Origin: Neobacillus endophyticus
GTDB taxonomy: Bacteria; Bacillota; Bacilli; Bacillales; Cytobacillaceae
NCBI RefSeq assembly: GCF_013248975.1
Contig: NZ_JABRWH010000001.1
Span: 4,794,001 to 4,858,000, forward strand
Reading direction: 5' to 3'
Length of the DNA stretch: 64,000 nucleotides
Translations under genes and position numbers: made by a program
In this document: positions 33,017 through 40,831 of the stretch, piece after piece
How the letters are laid out: every line of letters begins with the position of its first letter
How positions within the stretch are numbered: the first letter of the stretch is position 1
Notes under the pieces: model-generated
Seen by the model: only the letters and a program-made list of their open reading frames with translations
What the model was told of the DNA's origin: nothing
Databases searched by the model: none

Positions 33017-33355
33017 TTATTTTGTCCCAGGTGCTGGATGATCGACCCCTTTGACATGATGGCTGTGTCCAGAGTCTTCTGTAGTATAAAAATCATAATA
33101 ATGAACATGCATACCATTCCCTACTGGTATCGCCGGCCCTGAATACGCTCGATAATGATGGGTATGGCCATCCTCGAATAATACAAACCCTTCTGTGTAA
33201 TGGATATGTCCTCCATCTTCAGTTGGAATAGGCGGAGAAGTAACATCCAAACATTGATGTACATGCCCTGCACTCATTCCGGTATAATCTACTGAACCAT
33301 GATTATGATTCGGTACAAATCCAGGTACAAAATCATCCTTACTTGTTGCTCTCAT
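33017..33355 (-). CDS. ymaF: YmaF family histidine-rich protein
   Basis: The 112-residue protein is built of repeated His motifs: HNHGSVDYTG, AGHVHQC, GGHIHYTEG, DGHTHHYRA, GMHVHYYDF and SGHSHHVKG, spaced about 17-20 residues. This is the YmaF family of Bacillus, of unknown function; the His clusters suggest metal binding. The last ATG of a tandem pair is at best distance from the AAAGGGGG site. Monocistronic. Confidence 0.85.
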   Translation of the reverse strand: MRATSKDDFVPGFVPNHNHGSVDYTGMSAGHVHQCLDVTSPPIPTEDGGHIHYTEGFVLFEDGHTHHYRAYSGPAIPVGNGMHVHYYDFYTTEDSGHSHHVKGVDHPAPGTK

Positions 33356-33472
33356 CATATCCCCCTTTCCTATCATGTATTTTGTTACACTATATGCCTA
33401 AAATGAACAAAATATTTTCCTTCGCACTCAACAATTGGAAAATAATTCTCCCTTTTCATTAGAAAAACATTA

Positions 33473-33500
33473 CATAAGCAAAAAAATGATTCGCATACTA
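33473..33500 (+). promoter_or_regulatory. sigma-G/F-like forespore promoter
   Basis: CATACTA (33494-33500) is a perfect forespore -10, with ACATA (33472-33476) 17 bases upstream as the -35. It lies 43 bases before the first DUF1657 gene. Confidence 0.55.
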
Positions 33501-33542
33501 TTTTTGTAACAACGATTTTTATCATGAAAGAAGGTAAATGAA

Positions 33543-33746
33543 ATGACTGTAGGAACTCAAGTAAAACAAACGATTGCTGGATTAAAAAGTGCACAAGCAA
33601 GCTTTGAAACCTTTGCATTACAAACAGAAAATAAAAATGCAAAGCAATTATACCAACAGGCTGCCCAACAAACTCAAACTATTATTGACAGCATTGAACC
33701 TCGCCTTCAGGAAATTTCTACTGAAGAACCGCAATATAATCAATAA
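33543..33746 (+). CDS. DUF1657 family protein
   Basis: The 67-residue helical protein MTVGTQVKQTIAGLKSAQAS... with LYQQAAQQTQTIIDSIEPRLQEI and the C-terminal EEPQYN matches DUF1657. In spore formers such genes occur in spoVA-type operons that affect spore heat resistance, next to DUF421 genes. It is followed by a hairpin and then a second copy. Confidence 0.88.
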   Translation: MTVGTQVKQTIAGLKSAQASFETFALQTENKNAKQLYQQAAQQTQTIIDSIEPRLQEISTEEPQYNQ

Positions 33747-33752
33747 TTTAAT

Positions 33753-33780
33753 GGTTGGCAGTTTTGCCAACCCCTTTTTC
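33753..33780 (+). terminator. internal terminator/attenuator between the DUF1657 genes
   Basis: GGTTGGCA / TGCCAACC perfect stem, GTTT loop, then CCTTTTTC. It would lower expression of the downstream genes. Confidence 0.75.
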
Positions 33781-33812
33781 TATATAAAAATGAACAGAAA
33801 GGAAGGTAGAAT

Positions 33813-34019
33813 GTGACAGTTGCCTCAAATGTGAAACAATGCCTTGCCACATTAAAGGGAGTTGAAGCTCAATTATCTTCTCTTGCCTTAAATTCGTTAG
33901 AGGAAGAAGCGCGGATCGTTTTTCATGAATCGACAATGCTCATTGGTAACATTAAGAAGGATCTGCAGTACCGTGTTCTAGAATTGGAACGTCAGGAACC
34001 GCAATATAGCGGGTCATAA
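33813..34019 (+). CDS. DUF1657 family protein, second copy
   Basis: Sixty-eight residues from GTG (AGAAAGGAAGG upstream): MTVASNVKQCLATLKGVEAQ... ending ELERQEPQYSG. It shares the frame and the terminal EPQY motif with its neighbour but has diverged strongly in the middle, so the duplication is old. It lies 19 bases before the DUF421 gene. Confidence 0.85.
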   Translation: MTVASNVKQCLATLKGVEAQLSSLALNSLEEEARIVFHESTMLIGNIKKDLQYRVLELERQEPQYSGS

Positions 34020-34038
34020 TTTTTAGAGGGTGAACACA

Positions 34039-34899
34039 ATGCCAGGATGGATTTTTATTATTTTTCGTTCTATAATCTTTTTGCTGCTTTTATTCTTAAC
34101 AACCAAAATAGTAGGAAAGAAACAAATCTCTGAACTCTCTTTTTTCGAATATGTAGCAGGTATTACCATTGGAAGTATTGCCGGAGAAGTTGTAACAGGA
34201 TTGGAAAGCAATGCCTACCACGGAGCATTGGCGATTATTGTATTTGGACTAGTAACATTTTTTGCAGACTATTTTTCATTACATAGTAAAAAATTCCGTG
34301 ATATCGTTGAAGGTAAAGGAACAGTGATCATAAAGGACGGGAAAATTCTTGAAGATAATATGAAAAAAGAAAAATATTCAACAGATGAAATTTCTGCCCT
34401 TCTTCGCCAAAAAAATATATTTAGCATAGCGGATGTTGAATTTGCGGTGATTGAGCCTCGTGGAAATTTAAGTGCTTTATTAAAAAAGGAAAACCAGCCT
34501 CTTACTCCTAAAGATTTAGGAATGAAAGTGGCAAACGAAAAAGAACCGCAAACAGTTATTATGGATGGAAATATAATAGATGAAGCATTACGTTGGACGG
34601 GTAAAGGCAGAGGATGGCTATATACAGAATTAGAAAAATTAAATATCACTCTGGATAATGTTTTCCTCGGGCAGGTTAATTCGTACGGGGATTTAACAGT
34701 TGATCTTTATGACGATAAAATTCAAGTTCCTCAGCCTACTAATAGACCCCTATTATTGGCTACGTTAAAAAAAGCACAAGCAGACCTGGAAATATTTTCG
34801 CTTGCTACAACATGTGAAGATTCAAAAGAAATGTATAAAAAAAATGCCAAGTTGTTGCAGGATACCATTGAAAAGCTTCAACCTTATCTAAAAGCATAG
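34039..34899 (+). CDS. DUF421 (YetF-type) membrane protein with fused DUF1657-like tail
   Basis: From ATG 34039 (286 residues): three membrane segments (about 3-85), then the soluble YetF domain with KGTVIIKDGKILEDNMKKEKYSTDEISALLRQKNI and WLYTELEKLNITLDNVFLGQV. The last 45 residues (LLATLKKAQADLEIFSLATTCEDS ... LQDTIEKLQPYLKA) copy the DUF1657 fold encoded by the two preceding genes. In spoVA-2mob-type clusters DUF421 and DUF1657 genes are adjacent; here they are also fused. It probably acts in the forespore or spore inner membrane. Confidence 0.87.
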   Translation: MPGWIFIIFRSIIFLLLLFLTTKIVGKKQISELSFFEYVAGITIGSIAGEVVTGLESNAYHGALAIIVFGLVTFFADYFSLHSKKFRDIVEGKGTVIIKDGKILEDNMKKEKYSTDEISALLRQKNIFSIADVEFAVIEPRGNLSALLKKENQPLTPKDLGMKVANEKEPQTVIMDGNIIDEALRWTGKGRGWLYTELEKLNITLDNVFLGQVNSYGDLTVDLYDDKIQVPQPTNRPLLLATLKKAQADLEIFSLATTCEDSKEMYKKNAKLLQDTIEKLQPYLKA

Positions 34900-34906
34900 C
34901 TAACCG

Positions 34907-34942
34907 AAAAATCCTTATCAAGCATAAATGATAAGGATTTTT
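34907..34942. terminator. bidirectional terminator
   Basis: AAAAATCCTTATCA / TGATAAGGATTTTT perfect stem between the convergent DUF421 and DMT exporter genes. Confidence 0.9.
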
Positions 34943-35022
34943 GCACTTTTAGGAATGATTCTATTGAGTAATAGCATTTTATGAATGATCCCACAAATAT
35001 GAATCTATCTGAAAGATAGTGA

Positions 35023-35997
35023 TCATACCTGACAATTAGTTTGATTACTGCTTGGGCCCTCTTGTTTATGTGATACGTAACTGTGCAGGACCATTCCGCC
35101 CATTACGAAAATAACGCCACACCAAGCCATAAAAGTGGGCATCGTAGATTTTAACAGCCATAACTCCCCTAGTAAGGCTAATAAAACCTCCATAGACTGT
35201 GTAGCTTCTACCGAAGCAAGCTTTTGCATATTCCCTCTGACTAAATCCGTAGCTTGAAAAAATAGTACTGTAGCAATTACTCCAGAGGAAATTGCTACTA
35301 ATCCGGATTGAATTGTTTGATCTGGACTGGGCAGCCCCACGGTATAGAGCCCAAAGATAGAGAGGACGATCCAAAACGGGAGACTAGCTAGTGTCATCCC
35401 TAACACTCTTTGAAAAACATCAAGCCTTCCTCCACAAACCTCCATCATTTTCCTATTTCCTAGCGGGTAAGCAAAGGACGCGATGACTACAGGAAAGACC
35501 CCTAAAAACAAAGCCATGAAAGTTAAATTCTCGGCCTGTTGGAGCTGCATTAGGATAATACCTATCAATATCACCAAAGACATGGATAAACCCTTAAATG
35601 GAATCTTTCCTTTGATTTGAATGGATCCTTTTTCAGTAGATACTGTTTCGTAAAAAAAAGGAGCCAAAAAAGAACCGGAAATGATCGTCATTTGCCATGT
35701 TGCCGCGATAAGCCATCCAGGTGCATAAGATGAAGAAAAACAAAGTGGTGCATAAAACAAACCAAAACCGACAGTGCTCCACAAGATCCAAGTAAACGGC
35801 TGTTTCTTCATTTCAAGAAGTAATGGTTTTAAGTTTTTTCTCATTATTACTATAATAATGAGAAATGGAACCATAAAAAAATAACGTAACGATGCACTCC
35901 AAATCCAGCTGCCCCCTGCGAGATCCATTGCCCTGTTGAGAATAAACGTAAAGGCAAAAAAGAAGGCTGCCAGGATACCTAATATGATTGGACGCAT
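35023..35997 (-). CDS. DMT-superfamily multidrug resistance efflux transporter family protein
   Basis: A 324-residue protein with about ten membrane segments, beginning MRPIILGILAAFFFAFTFILNRAMDLAGGSWIW. This matches the EmrE-like (PF13536-type) family annotated as multidrug efflux. Tandem five-segment halves are visible. It stands alone. The upstream stretch 35998-36283 contains no gene I can support, only a short GTCTGAACCAGGC hairpin-like tail near 36190. Confidence 0.8.
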   Translation of the reverse strand: MRPIILGILAAFFFAFTFILNRAMDLAGGSWIWSASLRYFFMVPFLIIIVIMRKNLKPLLLEMKKQPFTWILWSTVGFGLFYAPLCFSSSYAPGWLIAATWQMTIISGSFLAPFFYETVSTEKGSIQIKGKIPFKGLSMSLVILIGIILMQLQQAENLTFMALFLGVFPVVIASFAYPLGNRKMMEVCGGRLDVFQRVLGMTLASLPFWIVLSIFGLYTVGLPSPDQTIQSGLVAISSGVIATVLFFQATDLVRGNMQKLASVEATQSMEVLLALLGELWLLKSTMPTFMAWCGVIFVMGGMVLHSYVSHKQEGPSSNQTNCQV

Positions 35998-36283
35998 TTT
36001 TCCTCTTCCCCTTATTCTTTTTTAATAATATTTTGATTTCACTATTGTATCAAATTTTCAAAGAATTATGTGAATATATATACAAATTCCCTTCTTATAG
36101 AAACTTGAAGCCTTTTGATTTTCATACGGACAAATGGAATGGGAAGGAATAAATTAGAAAGTGGGGACAGTGAAATGTTTGGGAAAGTCTGAACCAGGCT
36201 TTTTTTTCAGTGGCTAGAGGATAGCAAAAAACAATATTGTGTGAAAGACTTTGGTTTTGTCTTTGAGCAAATATTAATAATTA

Positions 36284-36330
36284 AAAATAAAAACATAACT
36301 CCATTATGCGGTGTTATGTTTTTATTTTTA
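36284..36330. terminator. terminator of the nitroreductase gene
   Basis: AAAAACATAAC / GTTATGTTTTT stem with an internal CC/GG extension and A/T tails on both strands, about 80 bases past the nitroreductase stop. Confidence 0.75.
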
Positions 36331-36411
36331 AGCTATGTTAAAACATACATATTGAAAATCGCTCAATTAATGTGAGGATTAAACAACAACGTGCTTTACC
36401 ATAGCGTTTTA

Positions 36412-37047
36412 TTAAATGTATTCAATTACTACATCTTCTAATGGCAATCTTGTTGTTTTATGTGCAGGTGCAGCTGCTTTTCCAATTGGAATTAACACAA
36501 GAGGGAAATAACGGTCTGGAACATTAAATCTTTGAACAAACTGCTCTTTATTAAAACCAGCCATTGGTACTGTATCATAGCCTCGATCTTTAGCAATTAA
36601 CATGATTTGCATGGAAACTAGCCCCGCATCAAATGTTGCAATATTTTTACGAACTTCTTCTGGTGCATTGGGATAGAGGTTATTTGCACTTTGAATAAGG
36701 CGATCCATACTTGTTTCATCTAAATAACCTGCTTCAAATGCACTGCGATATACTTTATCAACACTTTCATGCATTTCTTTATCACCTAAAACGGCAATAA
36801 CTGCCGACGCGGTTTCAACTTGCTCTTGATTATAAGCAATGGTTTTAAGTTCTTTCTTAACTTCCTGATCTTGAATCACCATAAATCTCCATGGTTGGAG
36901 ATTGCTGGATGAAGGAGCGAGGGTTGCTTCTTTAATGATATCTTGTACTTCTTCTTTTGAAATCGTAAAATTTGGCTCATATTTTCTTACGGAACGGCGT
37001 TCTTTAATTACATCAGATAAACCTTTTGTTACAACAGAAGTAGACAT
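36412..37047 (-). CDS. nitroreductase family oxidoreductase (YdgI-like)
   Basis: A 211-residue FMN-dependent nitroreductase: RRSVRKYEPNFTISKEEV (FMN phosphate binding), APSSSNLQPWRFMVIQD, and the C-terminal GYDTVPMAGFNKEQF. It closely follows the layout of B. subtilis YdgI. It would reduce quinones or nitroaromatics with NAD(P)H. AAGGAGG precedes the ATG. It is divergent from an HxlR regulator across twin operators, the arrangement seen for the quinone/diamide-sensing YodB system. Confidence 0.88.
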   Translation of the reverse strand: MSTSVVTKGLSDVIKERRSVRKYEPNFTISKEEVQDIIKEATLAPSSSNLQPWRFMVIQDQEVKKELKTIAYNQEQVETASAVIAVLGDKEMHESVDKVYRSAFEAGYLDETSMDRLIQSANNLYPNAPEEVRKNIATFDAGLVSMQIMLIAKDRGYDTVPMAGFNKEQFVQRFNVPDRYFPLVLIPIGKAAAPAHKTTRLPLEDVVIEYI

Positions 37048-37065
37048 ACTTTTCCTCCTTTTAAA

Positions 37066-37106
37066 CTTACTTTTAGTAAGTACGAAAACATCTTACTATT
37101 AGTAAG
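37066..37106. promoter_or_regulatory. twin HxlR operators in the divergent promoter region
   Basis: CTTACTTTTAGTAAG (37066-37080) and CTTACTATTAGTAAG (37092-37106) are 15-bp dyads with centres 26 bp apart. They resemble the TTACTnnnnAGTAA sites of YodB/CatR-type HxlR regulators. Confidence 0.8.
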
Positions 37107-37171
37107 TACCTTTCGTCAAGCAAAAGGATTATGGTATGATACAAATAGATCAGCAAAAAAGAGGTATTTAA

Positions 37172-37537
37172 ATGAGTGAATCCATGAAAAATAATTGCCT
37201 GCCTCAAAGTGAAAAGGACATTCAGCATATATGCACTAATTACCACAATACCATTGAGTTTATCGGTAAACGATGGATGGGTGCTGTTATCTATGTTTTA
37301 CTTAAGGGACCAATGCGATACCATGAAATCGTTTCCGCCATCCCTGGTATTTCTGATCGATTGCTTACAGAAAGACTCCGTGATTTGGAAAAAGAAGGCC
37401 TCATTAAAAAAAATGTGATTGCCACCACACCAAAAAAAGTAGAATATGAATTAACCACAGCAGGAAAAGAACTTGAAGATGTGATCAATGCCCTCATTAA
37501 ATGGACGAATAATCAGAAAAATTCTCACAAAAAATAA
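37172..37537 (+). CDS. HxlR-family winged-helix regulator
   Basis: The 121-residue protein has the HxlR fold: IEFIGKRWMGAVIYVLLKGPMRYHEI, SDRLLTERLRDLEKEGLIKK and YELTTAGKELEDVI. Cys9 near the N terminus, and Cys21, resemble the redox-sensing N-terminal cysteine of YodB-type sensors. It is divergent from the nitroreductase, which it probably represses until oxidised or modified by electrophiles. The ATG has GAGG upstream. Confidence 0.9.
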   Translation: MSESMKNNCLPQSEKDIQHICTNYHNTIEFIGKRWMGAVIYVLLKGPMRYHEIVSAIPGISDRLLTERLRDLEKEGLIKKNVIATTPKKVEYELTTAGKELEDVINALIKWTNNQKNSHKK

Positions 37538-37573
37538 GGCTGACTCTCTTGTTCACATAAGAGTCAGCCTTTA
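37536..37573. terminator. bidirectional terminator
   Basis: AAGGCTGACTCT / AGAGTCAGCCTT perfect stem between convergent hxlR and the third YitT gene. Confidence 0.88.
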
Positions 37574-37576
37574 CGA

Positions 37577-38389
37577 TTATGGTGTTCGCCTATGAAACAA
37601 CCCCATTACTTCGATCGTTTCCGTAATATTGACAAAAGCACATGGATCGACTTCAGTTATAAGTGTTTTGACTTCATTTAGCTCATACCTGGATATAACG
37701 GTAAATAAAACATTTTTATTGTCTTTTGAATAGCCTCCCATGCCATCCAAAATCGTTAACCCTCTGTACAGGTTAGACAATAAATGCTCTCTCATTTTCT
37801 CCCCATTATTTGTTATGATCATTAAAGTTAATTTTGCATGTTCCGTATAAATAGTATCTACCACTTTACCTGTCACAAAAATGGCAACAAGTGTATTAAG
37901 TGCAGCATCCCAGCTAAACAAAAAACCGCTAATAACAATCACTACAGCATTCATTCCAGACAAAAGAACACCAATTGGAAAATCCATGTATCTGGAAACA
38001 ATCATGCCAATAATATCAAAGCCGCCAGTCGACCCCGAACAGCGAAAGACAATTCCAACTCCTAGCCCAGTTAATGCACCACCAAAAATAGATGAAAGAA
38101 TTTTATCATTAGCAATCGGAAATACTGGGATTACATAGAGCCCTATAGATATGATGAGTACCGAAAAAATGGAATAAATAATAAACTTTTTTCCAAGTTT
38201 TATGTAGCCAATAATTAATAAAGGCAAATTTAATAAGAGATTCGCCACCCCTGTATTGATTGGAGTGACCATCCCTAAGATCATGGAAATCCCGCTCAAT
38301 CCCCCGCTTAATACTTGATGTGGAATGAGAAACAAATTAAAGCTAATGACGATGATTAATGACCCTGCGATGATGCCAAATTGCTGCAT
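37577..38389 (-). CDS. YitT family membrane protein with DUF2179, third copy
   Basis: A 270-residue long-form YitT: five to six membrane segments (LIPHQVLSGGLSGISMILG, GIVFRCSGSTGGFDIIGMIVSRY) and a C-terminal DUF2179 domain (GLTILDGMGGYSKDNKNVLFTVISRYE). It resembles the paralogue at 27616 more than the short one at 8370. Function unknown. Divergent from the riboswitch-lysine permease unit. Confidence 0.88.
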   Translation of the reverse strand: MQQFGIIAGSLIIVISFNLFLIPHQVLSGGLSGISMILGMVTPINTGVANLLLNLPLLIIGYIKLGKKFIIYSIFSVLIISIGLYVIPVFPIANDKILSSIFGGALTGLGVGIVFRCSGSTGGFDIIGMIVSRYMDFPIGVLLSGMNAVVIVISGFLFSWDAALNTLVAIFVTGKVVDTIYTEHAKLTLMIITNNGEKMREHLLSNLYRGLTILDGMGGYSKDNKNVLFTVISRYELNEVKTLITEVDPCAFVNITETIEVMGLFHRRTP

Positions 38390-38503
38390 GAAAGTACCCC
38401 CTAAAACCGGAAATATTTAATTTAAAATCATACAGGTTAAGCGATCTAATGTAAATATGATAGTTTTTTACAATAATACTTAATTATTTGAATAATCTTT
38501 CGA

Positions 38504-38531
38504 TTGACAACTCCGCTATAATATATATACT
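38504..38531 (+). promoter_or_regulatory. sigma-A promoter of the lysine riboswitch/permease transcript
   Basis: TTGACA (38504-38509), 16-base spacer, TATACT (38526-38531). The transcript would start about 20 bases before the riboswitch. Confidence 0.6.
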
Positions 38532-38557
38532 ATATTATTATATTAAACTTCATAAAT

Positions 38558-38775
38558 AAATCCTCATCCAAACCGATGAGGTAGAGGTCGCGTTTTTTAT
38601 GAGTAAGGCGGACGAGATACAGAGATATTGCTGACTCCGCATGAAAGGAAAAATCGCCGAAGTGTACTGTATATCTCTGAAGCAGTATGCTGGGGCTGTT
38701 TCCGAACAGGAACAGAACTGTCACGCATGGTCTAACCAGCCATGCGTGTTGAGCTATCTTTCGGAAGGTATGATG
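38558..38775 (+). ncRNA. lysine riboswitch (L-box)
   Basis: The leader carries the L-box conserved elements in order: GATGAGGTAGAGGTCGCG, ATGAGTAA, GCATGAAAGG, GCCGAAG, CTGGGGCTG, AGAACTGTCAC with the CGCATGG/CCATGCG helix, and GCGGGAT near the end. It binds lysine and at high lysine favours the terminator at 38788. It lies directly in front of an amino-acid permease gene, which identifies that gene as a lysine transporter. Confidence 0.92.
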
Positions 38776-38787
38776 CGGGATATTCAA

Positions 38788-38822
38788 AACGCCAGCGAAT
38801 CATCTTCGCTGGCGTTTTTTAT
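38788..38822 (+). terminator. riboswitch-controlled terminator
   Basis: AACGCCAGCGAA / TTCGCTGGCGTT perfect 12-bp stem, five-base loop, TTTTTTA tail, 13 bases after the riboswitch body. Confidence 0.9.
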
Positions 38823-38872
38823 TCCAAACTCCTTCCATAGCTAAAAATATAGAAAAAGGAGTTTTTATTATT

Positions 38873-40366
38873 ATGCAATCATCACAAATACAGAAGGATC
38901 TCGCATATAGAGAAAAGTCTGGATCTCAAAAAGATCCAAGTCAATTAAGAAGGAGTTTAAAATCTCGACATCTAACGATGATTTCACTTGGGGGCACAAT
39001 TGGTACCGGGTTGTTTCTTGCCAGCGGCGGAGCGATTTCAAGCGCGGGACCGGGAGGCGCCATTCTTTCTTATTTAGTGATCGGCGTTATGGTTTATTTT
39101 TTAATGCAAAGTTTAGCTGAAATGGGGGCATACATGCCTGTAGCAGGGAGCTTTAGTACTTATGCTACCAAGTTCGTTGACCCATCCCTAGGATTTGCAC
39201 TTGGTTGGAATTATTGGTATAACTGGGCCATTACCATAGCAGCAGAGCTTTCAGCTGTTACGATGATTATGAAATTTTGGTTCCCTCATACTCCTTCATT
39301 ATTATGGAGCAGTATTTTCCTTGTGATTATGTTTTTGTTGAATTACCTTTCGGTAAAAGGCTTTGGAGAAGCAGAATATTGGTTCTCATTAATAAAAGTT
39401 GTTACAGTTATTATCTTCATTATTGCCGGTACTTTAATGATTTTTGGAATTATGGGAAATCATCCGGTAGGTTTTAAAAATATGACAATTGGTGATGCAC
39501 CGTTCCATGGCGGCTTTATGGCGATGTTAGGAATTTTTATGGCAGCAGGATTTTCTTTCCAAGGTACAGAGCTTTTAGGTGTTGCTGCCGGTGAAACAGA
39601 CGACCCAGGAACAGCCATTCCTAGAGCCGTAAAATCCGTTTTTTGGCGGATACTGTTATTCTATGTTCTAGCTATCCTTGTTATTGGATTATTAATCCCG
39701 TATACAAACCATAATCTTTCTAACAGTGATGTCAGCGTCAGTCCATTTACACTTGTTTTCCAAAAAGCCGGTATTGCTTTTGCTGCTTCTGTTATGAATG
39801 CGGTCATTTTAACAGCTGTCCTCTCAGCGGGAAATTCAGGCATGTATGCATCTACTAGGATGCTGTGGGATTTGGCCCGGGAAGGAAAAGCACCTAAATC
39901 TCTTGGTAAATTAAATAAAAATGGTGTACCTGTTAACGCATTAATTGTTACAACATTAGTTGGGACATTGGCATTTCTGGCCTCATTGTTTGGTGACGGT
40001 ACCGTTTATAACTGGCTGCTAAACGCATCCGGTATGTCGGGCTTTATTGCCTGGCTTGGAATCGCAGTGTGCCATTACCGTTTCCGGAAGGCATATGTAG
40101 CGCAAGGCAAGGATTTAAATCAATTACCATTTAAAGCTAAATTATTTCCATTTGGCCCTATTTTCGCATTCGTCGTCTGCGCCTTTGTTGTCTTAGGCCA
40201 AAACTATACAGCCTTTACAGGTGCACATATTGATTGGAATGGTGCATTGGTATCATATATCGGGCTTCCTTTATTCTTTATTACATGGCTTGCCTATAAA
40301 TTTATAAAGAAAACGAAATTCATTCCATTGGATCAATGTGATTTATCCATAGATTCGTCAGATTAA
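38873..40366 (+). CDS. lysP: lysine permease (AAT family)
   Basis: A 497-residue APC-superfamily transporter with 12 membrane segments: LRRSLKSRHLTMISLGGTIGTGLFLASGGAI at TM1, ALGWNYWYNWAITIAAELSAV at TM3 and FQGTELLGVAAGETDDP at TM6 are typical of AAT-type permeases such as LysP. Proton-coupled lysine uptake is inferred from family plus the L-box riboswitch in its leader. GGAG is upstream of the ATG; a terminator follows 53 bases after the stop. Confidence 0.88.
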   Translation: MQSSQIQKDLAYREKSGSQKDPSQLRRSLKSRHLTMISLGGTIGTGLFLASGGAISSAGPGGAILSYLVIGVMVYFLMQSLAEMGAYMPVAGSFSTYATKFVDPSLGFALGWNYWYNWAITIAAELSAVTMIMKFWFPHTPSLLWSSIFLVIMFLLNYLSVKGFGEAEYWFSLIKVVTVIIFIIAGTLMIFGIMGNHPVGFKNMTIGDAPFHGGFMAMLGIFMAAGFSFQGTELLGVAAGETDDPGTAIPRAVKSVFWRILLFYVLAILVIGLLIPYTNHNLSNSDVSVSPFTLVFQKAGIAFAASVMNAVILTAVLSAGNSGMYASTRMLWDLAREGKAPKSLGKLNKNGVPVNALIVTTLVGTLAFLASLFGDGTVYNWLLNASGMSGFIAWLGIAVCHYRFRKAYVAQGKDLNQLPFKAKLFPFGPIFAFVVCAFVVLGQNYTAFTGAHIDWNGALVSYIGLPLFFITWLAYKFIKKTKFIPLDQCDLSIDSSD

Positions 40367-40418
40367 ACAAAAAACTATTCATCACAATTTACTAATGCAG
40401 GATAATAAAATAATGATC

Positions 40419-40450
40419 AAAAACGGCTCCGAACGGAGCCGTTTTCTTTT
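40419..40450 (+). terminator. lysP terminator
   Basis: AAAACGGCTCC, GAAC loop, GGAGCCGTTTT then CTTTT: a perfect stem. Confidence 0.9.
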
Positions 40451-40489
40451 CCAAAAGCTATGTTAAAGAACAATATTGATATATGCAGA

Positions 40490-40684
40490 CTGTTGATTGG
40501 AGCGGAAGGCACGGAGACTCCTCGGAAATGCTAACGCATTTCCTTCTTGAGTGGGTGAATTCAAGGAAGTCATTCAATGTCCTGCGGTAGTACGGGGCTT
40601 GGGGATACCCACAGGCACTTTAGCGCCGAAGAGGCTCCCCGGCACTCCCCTGAAAAGCGATGTGCATGGAGCGGAAATCAACAG
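40490..40684 (+). repeat. dispersed intergenic repeat, copy 2
   Basis: A 195-bp block from CTGTTGATT to AATCAACAG containing GGAGCGGAA near both ends. It matches the 16555-16748 block in opposite orientation, with similarity extending outwards (GTTAAAGAACAATRTTGAT on one side, GTTTAACAG on the other). It fills most of the lysP-asnS gap; the remaining sequence to 40795 holds a second partial end but no gene. Confidence 0.75.
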
Positions 40685-40794
40685 CCACGTTTAACAGCGC
40701 TTTTCCAAAAGCTATGTTAATACAATTTTGTTGATTCTTTGTCCCTCAATCGATTTGATCAACATAATGATGTCATGTAGCAAAGTGAGTGATT

Positions 40795-40828
40795 TCAAAA
40801 AAATAAAGGATCCTAATAGGACCCTTTT
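40795..40828 (-). terminator. asnS terminator
   Basis: AAAGGGTCC / GGATCCTTT stem (one mismatch) followed by ATTTTTTTG on the minus strand. Confidence 0.8.
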
Positions 40829-40831
40829 ATT

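Noticed and set aside
33385..33642. 85-codon minus-strand frame before the DUF1657 gene
   Set aside because: It overlaps the well-supported DUF1657 gene on the other strand and its forespore promoter; composition is that of a shadow frame.
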